From an uncultured Planctomyces sp. (lineage in GTDB: Bacteria; Planctomycetota; Planctomycetia; Planctomycetales; Planctomycetaceae), in the NCBI GenBank assembly GCA_937904325.1, contig CALGTK010000063.1, forward strand, positions 1 to 42,274: DNA of 42,274 bases, in the 5' to 3' direction. Below the pieces are notes generated by a model. That model worked only from the letters and a program-made list of their open reading frames with translations, searched no databases and was not told the DNA's origin. Positions 24,533 to 32,961 of this stretch are shown here, piece after piece. The translations under genes and the position numbers were made by a program. The stretch's first letter is position 1; every line of letters starts with the position of its first letter.

Positions 24533-25936
24533 TTAATCCCACCACCATGTTTTCAAATCGTCTGTCGGCACAGAATCGCGAACGCAGCTTTCCAGTTCAC
24601 GATTGCCTTCGCGTTTAAACTCAACCTGCCGCAGCAATCGGTTGGGAGAAATGGTGACTCCACCTCCAACCAGACCAACCATTCGGCTTCCAGCCTTTCG
24701 GTAGTTGCAGACCGAAGCGACCTTCATCGGCACGTTCCCCTTAGCTAAGGGAGTTTGGGCCTCGTCCAGAAACAGATCCATCGACCAGTCAACACGTTGC
24801 GGAAGTTGCTCCTTCTCAAATAACGCTGCAAGAATCGCCAGATCGATGATGTTCTGCAATTCCGCAAAGATTGGTGACACCTCAGCCACATCTTCGTAGC
24901 GTTCGGTAAACTGTTTGGCAAATTTCTCAATCGACTGAGCCGTCAACGCCGCCGCAGTTCGCTTGCCCGAGGCACTGACCTGTTCCGATTGCGACATCAA
25001 CTGGACTCGCTGCCCTGAAATCTGAAATGCGTTGCCATCCTGCGACTTCCTGAAAGCGTCATACAAAGGCGTGAACCACCAGCGTTGCAGAGTGTTTCCT
25101 CCCGAACCGATCAGTTGAAGATGGCTCTTCCATTTTGAAACCTTCGGCCGCTCCAGGCCAACCGACATCAGCTTCATTCGGTAGTCAGCCTCGACGAGCA
25201 CGCTCGCGTAATGAGAATTCGCAGGCACACCGAATACCGAAACATCCTGGAGCCCCATGGCCTGAGCCATTTCACGAAACCGTCGCTGAATGACCGCGGT
25301 CGTCGCCGCGAAACCGTTTCGATTCAAGTAGTCGTTGAACCGGACGAGCCCCTGCTGAGTCGGGTCGATCGAACAACCAATTAACGACGTCTGCGGGACG
25401 GTTCGCAAGGCAACAATCAAATCATCAAGCCGCAACGGCGGCCGCCCCGTCGACGTCCCCAGGACGCGGCCAATCACATTGGGAGCAAATCCTTCCGCCG
25501 GACCGGCAATCACCAGGTCACCCGTCTCCGGATAAACGAACACGTAGTCGATTCGTTGAAGCCCCGCCAGAAACTGCATTTCGATTGGCACGTGCTTGTT
25601 CTGCCCGGCAAATTCGCGGCTCGCTTGCTCGAGCCTGACGAGCGAGACCTTTCGCATCAGACTAACCGTATTGACGTCTGACGAAAGATGCTCGGCGGCC
25701 AAGGCTTCCTGTCGCCTCTGATTCAGCCGGGCCGTCGTTTCTTTCGCGAACGCCGGCGAAACAACTCCAGCGGCATCAATCGCAATGCCTCCAAGATTAT
25801 TCCCCTGATTTCCACCTCCCTGACCTCCGCCAGCAAACTGGGCGAGTGCCGCCGATTCACCAACGGTTAGCCCCAAAACAGTAACGATCAAGATTCTGAC
25901 AGTCAGGCCACAGTTGAAGACCACAGAGTCAGTCAT
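24533..25936 (-). CDS. Secreted DUF1598 family protein
   Basis: This 467-residue protein has a signal peptide (LTVRILIVTVLGLTVGESAALAQ) and then a Gly/Gln-rich stretch (FAGGGQGGGNQGNNLGG). The body matches my memory of the planctomycete DUF1598 family: LAGLQRIDYVFVYPETGDLVIAGPAEGF, TGRPPLRLDDLIVALR, YRMKLMSVGLE and a near-terminal DLKTWWWD. The function of the family is unknown, and its members are exported. I chose the ATG at 25936, preceded by GGAG, over two in-frame ATG codons further upstream (25966, 25999) that would place extra residues before the signal peptide. It is divergent from the 1069-residue membrane protein. Confidence 0.85.
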   Translation of the reverse strand: MTDSVVFNCGLTVRILIVTVLGLTVGESAALAQFAGGGQGGGNQGNNLGGIAIDAAGVVSPAFAKETTARLNQRRQEALAAEHLSSDVNTVSLMRKVSLVRLEQASREFAGQNKHVPIEMQFLAGLQRIDYVFVYPETGDLVIAGPAEGFAPNVIGRVLGTSTGRPPLRLDDLIVALRTVPQTSLIGCSIDPTQQGLVRFNDYLNRNGFAATTAVIQRRFREMAQAMGLQDVSVFGVPANSHYASVLVEADYRMKLMSVGLERPKVSKWKSHLQLIGSGGNTLQRWWFTPLYDAFRKSQDGNAFQISGQRVQLMSQSEQVSASGKRTAAALTAQSIEKFAKQFTERYEDVAEVSPIFAELQNIIDLAILAALFEKEQLPQRVDWSMDLFLDEAQTPLAKGNVPMKVASVCNYRKAGSRMVGLVGGGVTISPNRLLRQVEFKREGNRELESCVRDSVPTDDLKTWWWD

Positions 25937-26167
25937 CACAGTCAGCTCCAAACAAAACCCGGTCATTTCGACTCTCGAAACGTCGTACTTTCGTCTCATA
26001 TTGAATCGTTAAAACGAAAACCAAGGCGGACGTTCAACTCCCAAAACCGTAAGACTATCACTGCCCACCCCCGCTCACCATGAGTTCTCTTGCCGAAAAT
26101 CGGCAGATTCCGCTACAAGTCTTTCGTTCTGAATGAGTTTCAGACACCTCATTTTCCCGTATAAAGC

Positions 26168-29100
26168 ATGGATGCTATGCCGCTCGAATCTATTCGGAGT
26201 CGAATTGCTGCGCGGTTCACAAATGCCCGAACCGCTTCCGCCCTGACAAGTTCCGCCCTGACAAGTTCCGCCTGTGGCATTCTAGCCATGTGCTGGACTC
26301 AGCAGGCTCTCGCTGGTTTTGGAACGTCGCTGATCAGTCAAACAGCCCTGGCCATCGTCAGCCTTCTGGGCATTGGGCTCGGCCTGGTCGCTTCAAACTG
26401 TTTGACTTCGATCAAGGCCGGTAACCCTGTAAAAAATCAATTGGGGCTACTGTTTTTTCTCCAATCAGTAATTGCTCTCACGGTACTGCTACCAGACGTT
26501 TTCTACGCTGCTGGCTGGGCGACCATCGACGTGGTCACTGGAGAATCGCTACCCGCTTCGACGAACGGGCAAATTGCTGCCCTTTGTTGTGGCCTCTGTG
26601 TTTCATGGCTCTTGCCATTTGCAGCCATCGTGACGCTGTTCTGTCACCAAAGTAACAGCCATGGTTCGACACATTTTGAGTTCTCAGGTTCCAGCCGACT
26701 GGTAATTGCGGCAGCGGCAGCGACAGTCACGATAACAACACTGTCGGGTACGCTCGGACTATCAGAAATTGCCCTTATTGTGTTGCCTGTCAGCATTGCA
26801 GGATCGGTCATCAAATCGTTGCTTGCTCTTCGAGCCCAAAACGCCACAGCCACGAATGGCGACGTCGTACCGCGCCCGTCGCCAACGATGTCTCAAGCGG
26901 CTTCTGACACATCGCTCCAGGCGATATTCCCTCTAGTTGCCTTCGCAGTTCTAAGCGGCGTCCTCTTTGCGACGCTTAGCCGAGTCAGCGGGCAACTATT
27001 CTTCGCCTCATCATGGCTGTCGATTCTTAAGTGTTCGTCGATCATCATCGGTGCGATTGCCTCTCGGTGGCTGATTAAGAGCGGGACGACGTCAGTTGCT
27101 CACCTCATGCCGATTGCCGCGGCGTGGGCCATCGCAAATCTCGCTGCCTGGCCTGCCGTCGTAAGCTTGTGCCTGAATATCAACTCTGGAATATCCAGCG
27201 TCGTGATTGCCGCAACCGCTCGAGCGTTCGTCGCAACGGCGTGCGTCTTGCCCGCAGGCCTGGTGATCGGAGCGTCCACCGCCTGGCGAACTAACAAAGA
27301 ACATCAGCCAGAATCGACCAAATTCAGCAGCCTCGCCTCGTTCGTGACCATCGCCTCGATACTCGCAGGATGGCTTTGCAGCCAATGGTGGCTTGCTGGC
27401 CAATTCAGTACTCAAGCTATCGTCATAGCGATCTCGACCATCTTCGCTATCAGTGCTGTCCGAAGGATAATCCGCATCGAGCCCCGACAAACACTTCTCC
27501 GCCCGACGTTCGCCGTCTGCTCGATCGTTTTAGTTGTCAGCTCCATTTTCTCGCATCACTATGCCCCGACGACTTCTGCCAAGCTGCTGTTCGACACCGC
27601 CGTCTTCGTTGCCCATCAGCACGAAGCAAGAAGCGACATCCTCCCCCACCTGGATGAAGGCCGCTGTGTCGCGACTGCCGAAACAGATCACGGCACCCTG
27701 ACTTTCTGGCGTTATCGCGGCCAGCAGTTACAGGTCCGGTCGTCAGGTTTGCCAGTCTCGTCGGTAAGTTGCGATACGAATATCTGCACACAACCTTCTG
27801 CTGAATCGCTGCAGACAATCTTACCGATGGTCATGCACGAAGGACCGACTCACCTGATGCTACTCGGAGCCCGTTCCGGAGCCGTCCTGCAAACAAGTAT
27901 CGCGTTCCCACTCGAATCAATCGTCTGTGTCGAGCCCGACGAAAACGTCGTCGCCGCCGTTTCAAACAATGTCTTCACGCAAATTACTCCCAATCCACTT
28001 AACGATTCACGAGTCTCACTACAAATTGCTGAGCCACTTTTGAAGCTGCGAACGGCAAGAAAACAGGCCGACATCATCATCGCCTCAGCCGACCAGCAGG
28101 GTGTACCTCAAGCCGCTTCGTCAATTACGACAGAATTTCTTGAATCAGCATCTGGAGCGCTGCGTGAAGACGGCCTCTTTTGTCAGCCTCTCGACTATGC
28201 CGATTTCGGACCAGACGCTTTGCAGGTGATCTTCGAAACGTGGCAGTCGGTCTTCTCAGAGATTGCCGCAATCGAGATCGCTCCCGGAAAGCTGCTGCTC
28301 ATTGCAACCAACAGCCCCGCAGGAATCATTCGTAAAGGAATCGTTGAACGTCTGCAACGGCCGAATGTGCGATTTGCCCTGGCGCAAACAGGCTGGGACT
28401 GGAGCACTCCCCTTCAACTTTCCACCTACACAGACCAGGGCCTGACAACGGCATTCGGAGAACCTCGCGGCAGAGTTTCAGACGTTTCGAGTAACCGTCT
28501 GACATGCCTTCTGCCTTGGGAAGTAATGCGCTGGGGAGACAAGTACACGGCAATCATGGATCGGCTTGGGCCGATTACACAGACGCTTCAATTCACGATT
28601 GGCGAAGAAGCCTACTCTCCGAAAGTCAGCAACCGCCTGGCTGAACTGACCGAGCAACAAAAACTCATCCACGATCATCCAGATGAATACTGGTTCTACC
28701 GCCGTACGGTCAAAAACCGTCTGAAAGATACTCCACAGTCAGAACTCGTTCAGGTCAAAGGCGAAGAACCACTGCACCAACTGCATGAAGATGAGAAACG
28801 ACGAGTTGACTACTTCACAGCACTCGGCGCTGCAGCCAGGCAGAAAGTACCAACGCCCGACGACCTATTGGCAGTTGAAGAATTTGCCAGCCCGCATGAC
28901 CCGCTGATCAGCCTGTTCCTTCATCAGGAAGTCGCCGAACTTGCCACGCGTAACCGTGCAGAAAACTTTCAGATCGAACTACAGAATCGGCTTCACAGAA
29001 TTTACTTCTCGGCCAGCAACGACCAGGCAGTCCGCAACGTCATTGCTTCCATCGAACTTCTCTGCGAGCACCCGGAGGCAATTCCCAACGACGCAGACAG

Positions 29101-29377
29101 GGGCGATCAACTGGATGCCTTATTGCAGACTCTCCACGATCGCTGGCACAACCGAGGCGAAACGCCACCCGGTTCTTCGAAAATCGTTCTTAACGATATC
29201 GAGCAAAGTGTTTCCGCAATCGACAACGCATTCACCGAACTGGCAAGCCTCAACGATTCTCGCGGCTACTCACCACACCAATGGCAGGCACGAAAACTGG
29301 CACTCGAAAAATCACTGCGACGACCACTGCAGGCCTATCGTTCAAGCCTGATGCCGCATCACGCCAGGGCTCGATAG
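26168..29377 (+). CDS. Large membrane protein with spermidine-synthase-like domain
   Basis: This 1069-residue protein has three parts. Residues about 25-465 hold roughly ten to twelve hydrophobic segments. Residues about 480-730 resemble the Rossmann-type aminopropyltransferase/spermidine-synthase domain, with HLMLLGARSGAVLQTSIAFP then SIVCVEPDENVVAAV. The nucleotide loop is unusual, and the expected catalytic Asp-containing motif is replaced by QIAEPLLKL, so polyamine synthesis is unlikely. Residues about 780-1069 are soluble and helical. Membrane-fused spermidine-synthase-like proteins occur in several bacteria, and their role is mostly unknown. The gene starts at ATG 26168 or at a second ATG three codons later. 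A 15-base direct repeat lies near its 5' end. Confidence 0.75.
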   Translation: MDAMPLESIRSRIAARFTNARTASALTSSALTSSACGILAMCWTQQALAGFGTSLISQTALAIVSLLGIGLGLVASNCLTSIKAGNPVKNQLGLLFFLQSVIALTVLLPDVFYAAGWATIDVVTGESLPASTNGQIAALCCGLCVSWLLPFAAIVTLFCHQSNSHGSTHFEFSGSSRLVIAAAAATVTITTLSGTLGLSEIALIVLPVSIAGSVIKSLLALRAQNATATNGDVVPRPSPTMSQAASDTSLQAIFPLVAFAVLSGVLFATLSRVSGQLFFASSWLSILKCSSIIIGAIASRWLIKSGTTSVAHLMPIAAAWAIANLAAWPAVVSLCLNINSGISSVVIAATARAFVATACVLPAGLVIGASTAWRTNKEHQPESTKFSSLASFVTIASILAGWLCSQWWLAGQFSTQAIVIAISTIFAISAVRRIIRIEPRQTLLRPTFAVCSIVLVVSSIFSHHYAPTTSAKLLFDTAVFVAHQHEARSDILPHLDEGRCVATAETDHGTLTFWRYRGQQLQVRSSGLPVSSVSCDTNICTQPSAESLQTILPMVMHEGPTHLMLLGARSGAVLQTSIAFPLESIVCVEPDENVVAAVSNNVFTQITPNPLNDSRVSLQIAEPLLKLRTARKQADIIIASADQQGVPQAASSITTEFLESASGALREDGLFCQPLDYADFGPDALQVIFETWQSVFSEIAAIEIAPGKLLLIATNSPAGIIRKGIVERLQRPNVRFALAQTGWDWSTPLQLSTYTDQGLTTAFGEPRGRVSDVSSNRLTCLLPWEVMRWGDKYTAIMDRLGPITQTLQFTIGEEAYSPKVSNRLAELTEQQKLIHDHPDEYWFYRRTVKNRLKDTPQSELVQVKGEEPLHQLHEDEKRRVDYFTALGAAARQKVPTPDDLLAVEEFASPHDPLISLFLHQEVAELATRNRAENFQIELQNRLHRIYFSASNDQAVRNVIASIELLCEHPEAIPNDADRGDQLDALLQTLHDRWHNRGETPPGSSKIVLNDIEQSVSAIDNAFTELASLNDSRGYSPHQWQARKLALEKSLRRPLQAYRSSLMPHHARAR
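26236..26273 (+). repeat. 15-base tandem repeat inside the large membrane protein gene
   Basis: The unit TTCCGCCCTGACAAG occurs at 26236-26250 and 26251-26265, with a partial third copy following. It encodes SALTS repeated in frame at residues 24-33, ahead of the first membrane helix. In-frame copy-number change would alter the length of the N-terminus without breaking the gene. Confidence 0.85.
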
Positions 29378-29415
29378 GAATGACTGCGATTCTTTGCCAG
29401 ATTCCGTCCCCAACT

Positions 29416-30387
29416 TCAGTGCAAGACCGGATCAACCACGAAGCGAACTGAGTCGCCGGTGGCCACGTCGTCGCAACGTTGGCTAAGAAAAACAGTGAGC
29501 CGCCGTTCTGATTCCCGTTCGCGAAGCTTTACTTCGGTTACAACCGCAGCATTCAAAACTGACTCCACAACGAAGCGCGCGTTGGAGTCCTGCACCAAGG
29601 TCAGATTTGACGGCCGGACACAGACGTCAGGACGACATATTCCGGCACATGCTTCCACTCCATCGACATCATCATGGCCGAGCCAGTTGCATGGGCCGAG
29701 CAACCAGGCAAGCTCTTTCGACGGGGGATCAAAGTAAAGCTCGTTCACCGCACCCGCAAATACGATGATTCCTTTCTCCAGACATACAACGTTTTGAGCA
29801 AACTTTAGAACTGCGTCTGGATCGTGCGTTGAGAAGACAACCGTCGTACCACACCGATCGATATGTTCCGCGATAATTTGCCAGCATCGATGAGCGTGCA
29901 GTGGGTCCACGTGTACCAGCGGTTCGTCGAGCACCAGTACGGCAGCTTCGGACGCGAGGGACCGAGCAATCGCCAGGCGAGACCGCTCTCCCTGCGAGAG
30001 CGAATCAGGAAGTACGTGCTGCAACTCCTCAAGACTGAACAACTCCAGCCATTCGACTGATGACCGGTCCAGCTGCGACTGAGACGGCAACACAAACTCA
30101 ATATGATGCTGAACGGTGAGATGCGGCCACAGACCGTCATCCTGAGGACTCCAGAACAGAGGCAGGTCGGTCGCGGTTTCAGGAGCAGCGAATTCAACAC
30201 TGCCTGCATCCGACTTCTCGAAATCAGTCAGAAGTCCGAGCAGTGAGGACTTACCTGCGCCGGAACTTCCCATCACAGCCGTCACTCCGTCGGAGATCGC
30301 CAGCGTCAAGTTATGCACACGCGGCCGATCGCGGCCCGCAAGCGTAACACGTCGCAAATCCCAAACAGGGTTCGACATATCTCCCAT
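29416..30387 (-). CDS. Iron(III)-type ABC importer, ATP-binding subunit
   Basis: This 323-residue protein has a Walker A at residues 40-47 (GSSGAGKS), a Q-loop at WSPQDDGLW, the signature LSQGERSRLAIARSL near 130, a Walker B at VLVLDEPL (about 150-157) and a switch histidine in FSTHDPDAV. A C-terminal OB-like extension of about 100 residues resembles the TOBE-type domain of FbpC/PotA importers. It follows the permease gene, with 31 bases between, in a binding protein-permease-ATPase order. Start choice is uncertain: ATG codons at 30387 and 30378 and a TTG at 30393 are all open. The substrate, iron(III), is inferred from the binding protein. Confidence 0.88.
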   Translation of the reverse strand: MGDMSNPVWDLRRVTLAGRDRPRVHNLTLAISDGVTAVMGSSGAGKSSLLGLLTDFEKSDAGSVEFAAPETATDLPLFWSPQDDGLWPHLTVQHHIEFVLPSQSQLDRSSVEWLELFSLEELQHVLPDSLSQGERSRLAIARSLASEAAVLVLDEPLVHVDPLHAHRCWQIIAEHIDRCGTTVVFSTHDPDAVLKFAQNVVCLEKGIIVFAGAVNELYFDPPSKELAWLLGPCNWLGHDDVDGVEACAGICRPDVCVRPSNLTLVQDSNARFVVESVLNAAVVTEVKLRERESERRLTVFLSQRCDDVATGDSVRFVVDPVLH

Positions 30388-30418
30388 CGTCAATCAATCC
30401 AACGGTAAAGCAGCACAT

Positions 30419-31921
30419 TTAGTTTGGTCGCGTATGACGCGTCATTCGTAAATAAACCTGCGGGGCAACTTGCGAGGTCAGAACAAGCAACACGAATGGG
30501 ACGAGCACCGACAGCACGGCCATCACGGACAAGGCCGCAGTTCTGCCCTGATGAATAAATTTGTAAAGACGAACAGGAAGCGGAACGACATTCCCGTTGA
30601 AGCTGAACAGTGGAATCGTTGGAGGACACAGTATCGCGGCAGCTGTCAGATTTGCCAGACACCAGTAGAACAGCACTGCCGTCACAAGAAACATCGGCCG
30701 GCACTCACACCACCACTTCAGATCTGCGGCATTCTTGAGCCGAGTCCGACCTCGCGACTTACCAAGGAGCGTCGCAAGAAACGCTGACTCCGAACTGCGA
30801 AAAACCGGCAAAAACGCCACCAGAATAGTCGCTCGCGGAACCAGACAGATCACCAGTGCCGCTGCCATCGGCCAGGCAGTCGTTCTCAAATCAAGCAGCG
30901 GTGCGTGCTGCGTTGCCACAAGAATAGCGATACTTACGACAAGTGATCCGAACAGCCCCGGTACTACGGTAAGCAGCAGTGGTACCGACGATACCGCTTT
31001 CGCAAAATCACTTTGAGTCGCGTCATAACCGTGAAAGATCTGAATTACCTTACGAGCCAGAACGAGCGACAAAATTGCACATGGAATTGTCAATGCGATC
31101 GCTGTGGCAAGGTCAAGGAACGTTGACCGCAGCAGCACCTGGTTCTCCAAAACTCCGCCAATTCCAGACAAGCCGGACCGCGTGACAAATGCCAGCGGAA
31201 TCACCCATGTCAGTAACGCGGCGAGAGAGGCGACAATCACTCCGAGCCAACGACTTGAACCGGACGCACAATCTACCGACCGCCACCGCGGTACGATCAC
31301 AGCAGAATTCGCAAGTCCCCACCAAAGCAGAGGCACCAGAATGACCGCCTGCAGAAGCACCGGCCCGAACAGCAACTTCAAAGTCGCGGCCATATTCAGA
31401 CCGCTGGCCTGAGCGTCGAACACGTGCACGGTCCAGGCGGGAATCTGCAGCAGGGACGCAATCTCAAATTCCTGCATGCTTAGCAAAAAGACTATACCAC
31501 ACACGGGAATGTGCCTTAGCAACTCAACATTCAACCGCATTGGTCGATGCTGACGTTTTTCGGCCACTCCGCATTCAATCAGGCGAGCACAGTGGAGCGC
31601 CGCCTTTGATACCGGAGCGGGCGGAGAGCAGATCCTGATTACAGCAGCGGCTGGCAGGATTTTCAGAAGAATCAGAACAAAATAGAAGCAGTGATTCAGC
31701 ACCGGGCGATGCAACAGCGACAACTCAAAAGAACGATAGCCATATCCAATAATCAAGTCCGGTGCGACAAGCGGGCAAAGCACAAAAAGCATCCACCAGA
31801 ATCGTGAACGCCCCGTGGCCTGTTGAACCAACTGCGAAAGACAAATGGACATCGGCACAGCAAGTGTGGTCGCGGCGACCGACCTTAAAATCGTCCACAC
31901 AAACGCTTCGTGGAAGCTCAT
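30419..31921 (-). CDS. Iron(III)-type ABC importer, permease subunit
   Basis: This 500-residue protein has about twelve hydrophobic segments arranged as two halves, the fused-permease plan of FbpB-type iron transporters. Each half should carry an EAA loop contacting the ATPase. I see candidate segments around QEFEIASLLQIP and LGKSRGRTRLKNAA, but the EAA motif is weak. The ATG at 31921 overlaps the stop codon of the binding-protein gene (ATGA), so translation is coupled. A longer frame to 31954 exists but is unlikely. The protein is diverged from textbook members, and the family is assigned mainly from topology and gene order. Confidence 0.82.
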   Translation of the reverse strand: MSFHEAFVWTILRSVAATTLAVPMSICLSQLVQQATGRSRFWWMLFVLCPLVAPDLIIGYGYRSFELSLLHRPVLNHCFYFVLILLKILPAAAVIRICSPPAPVSKAALHCARLIECGVAEKRQHRPMRLNVELLRHIPVCGIVFLLSMQEFEIASLLQIPAWTVHVFDAQASGLNMAATLKLLFGPVLLQAVILVPLLWWGLANSAVIVPRWRSVDCASGSSRWLGVIVASLAALLTWVIPLAFVTRSGLSGIGGVLENQVLLRSTFLDLATAIALTIPCAILSLVLARKVIQIFHGYDATQSDFAKAVSSVPLLLTVVPGLFGSLVVSIAILVATQHAPLLDLRTTAWPMAAALVICLVPRATILVAFLPVFRSSESAFLATLLGKSRGRTRLKNAADLKWWCECRPMFLVTAVLFYWCLANLTAAAILCPPTIPLFSFNGNVVPLPVRLYKFIHQGRTAALSVMAVLSVLVPFVLLVLTSQVAPQVYLRMTRHTRPN

Positions 31922-32961
31922 TGCAGATACTCGCTCTTCAACCACGACAGACAATCAGCGTGAGCATCAGCAAGCAACTTCAGGTCGACGCTTCTTTCAG
32001 ACCACAGCTTCAAATCCTGTACTTCTTCCGGCAATCCCGTGAAGTCAACTTGACCGAGCGGAATCTGACGGGACGGCGAACAAGCCAGTCGAGTTTCAAC
32101 GTCCTGCGACAGTAGAAAATCCACGAGCTTCTGAGCCGCGCCGAGACGCCGCGTCCCGCGGATAATTGACACCGAATTCGGAATGCAAATTGCATGTTCG
32201 CACGTCATAATAACGGGCACCATCTCGACAGGTTGCCCCTCGTCGACAGCCAGAAAGAAGTCGTCAGTATCAGTCCAGCCAAAGTCGCAGCGGCCACTTG
32301 CCACCAGATCTTTTACGACAGAGTTTCCGTTTACTTCAAGTAATCCGCGATCGCGCAGGCTCTTGTGCTGACGTTTAAGTTCTTCTCCGCCGACTTCGTC
32401 CCACAAAGCGACATACTGAGTCAACGTCGTTCCGAACATCGGCTTCGCAACAGCGACTCGCGCAAGTCCACCCTTTCCAAAAGCGTTCAATCGTTGAAAG
32501 ATGGCCTCGTGCGTTGCGGCCATGCTATCCGTATTCACAATGAAGACTCTGAGACGGGCGGCAAATCCGGTCCAGCTCCCATCGTCGGCCTTATACTGAG
32601 CCGGAATTCGAGCAAAGCCTTTTCCCTTGTACGACTGAAGCAGGCCGAGCTTCTGCAAATTCATCGTGCCCAGCACTTCGTTATTCCAGAAGACGTCGCA
32701 CTGGGGATTTTCACGTTCGGCGATCAACAGGTTCATCAAGCCAATCGACTTCGTCGCTTCCGTGTCAAAACGAATAATCAACCGAATACCGAACTCTCGT
32801 TCAAAGTCACGGAGAATTTCTTCGGAGTACGTCGAATCGTGCGAGCAGTAGACAACCAGTGCATCCTGCTGAGCCCCACCGCCCCACGACAACAGCGCAA
32901 TCATGCCCAGACAGAGGAACGTCGCCACGGTCGCAAACCTGGAACCTTCACCGGACGTCAT
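31918..32961 (-). CDS. Iron(III)-type ABC importer, substrate-binding protein
   Basis: This 347-residue protein has a hydrophobic signal segment at about residues 11-29. A periplasmic binding protein of the FutA/FbpA type follows: LVVYCSHDSTYSEEILRDFE, FDTEATKSIGLMNLLIAE, NPQCDVFWNNEVLGTMNL and SGRCDFGWTDTDDFFLAV. These are close to the iron(III)-binding cluster D proteins. There is no lipobox cysteine. The ATG at 32961 has a GAGG ribosome binding site and lies inside the end of the upstream coiled-coil gene. The stop overlaps the permease start. The binding and release of ferric iron in the periplasm is the expected role, though other metals or anions remain possible. Confidence 0.87.
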   Translation of the reverse strand: MTSGEGSRFATVATFLCLGMIALLSWGGGAQQDALVVYCSHDSTYSEEILRDFEREFGIRLIIRFDTEATKSIGLMNLLIAERENPQCDVFWNNEVLGTMNLQKLGLLQSYKGKGFARIPAQYKADDGSWTGFAARLRVFIVNTDSMAATHEAIFQRLNAFGKGGLARVAVAKPMFGTTLTQYVALWDEVGGEELKRQHKSLRDRGLLEVNGNSVVKDLVASGRCDFGWTDTDDFFLAVDEGQPVEMVPVIMTCEHAICIPNSVSIIRGTRRLGAAQKLVDFLLSQDVETRLACSPSRQIPLGQVDFTGLPEEVQDLKLWSERSVDLKLLADAHADCLSWLKSEYLQ

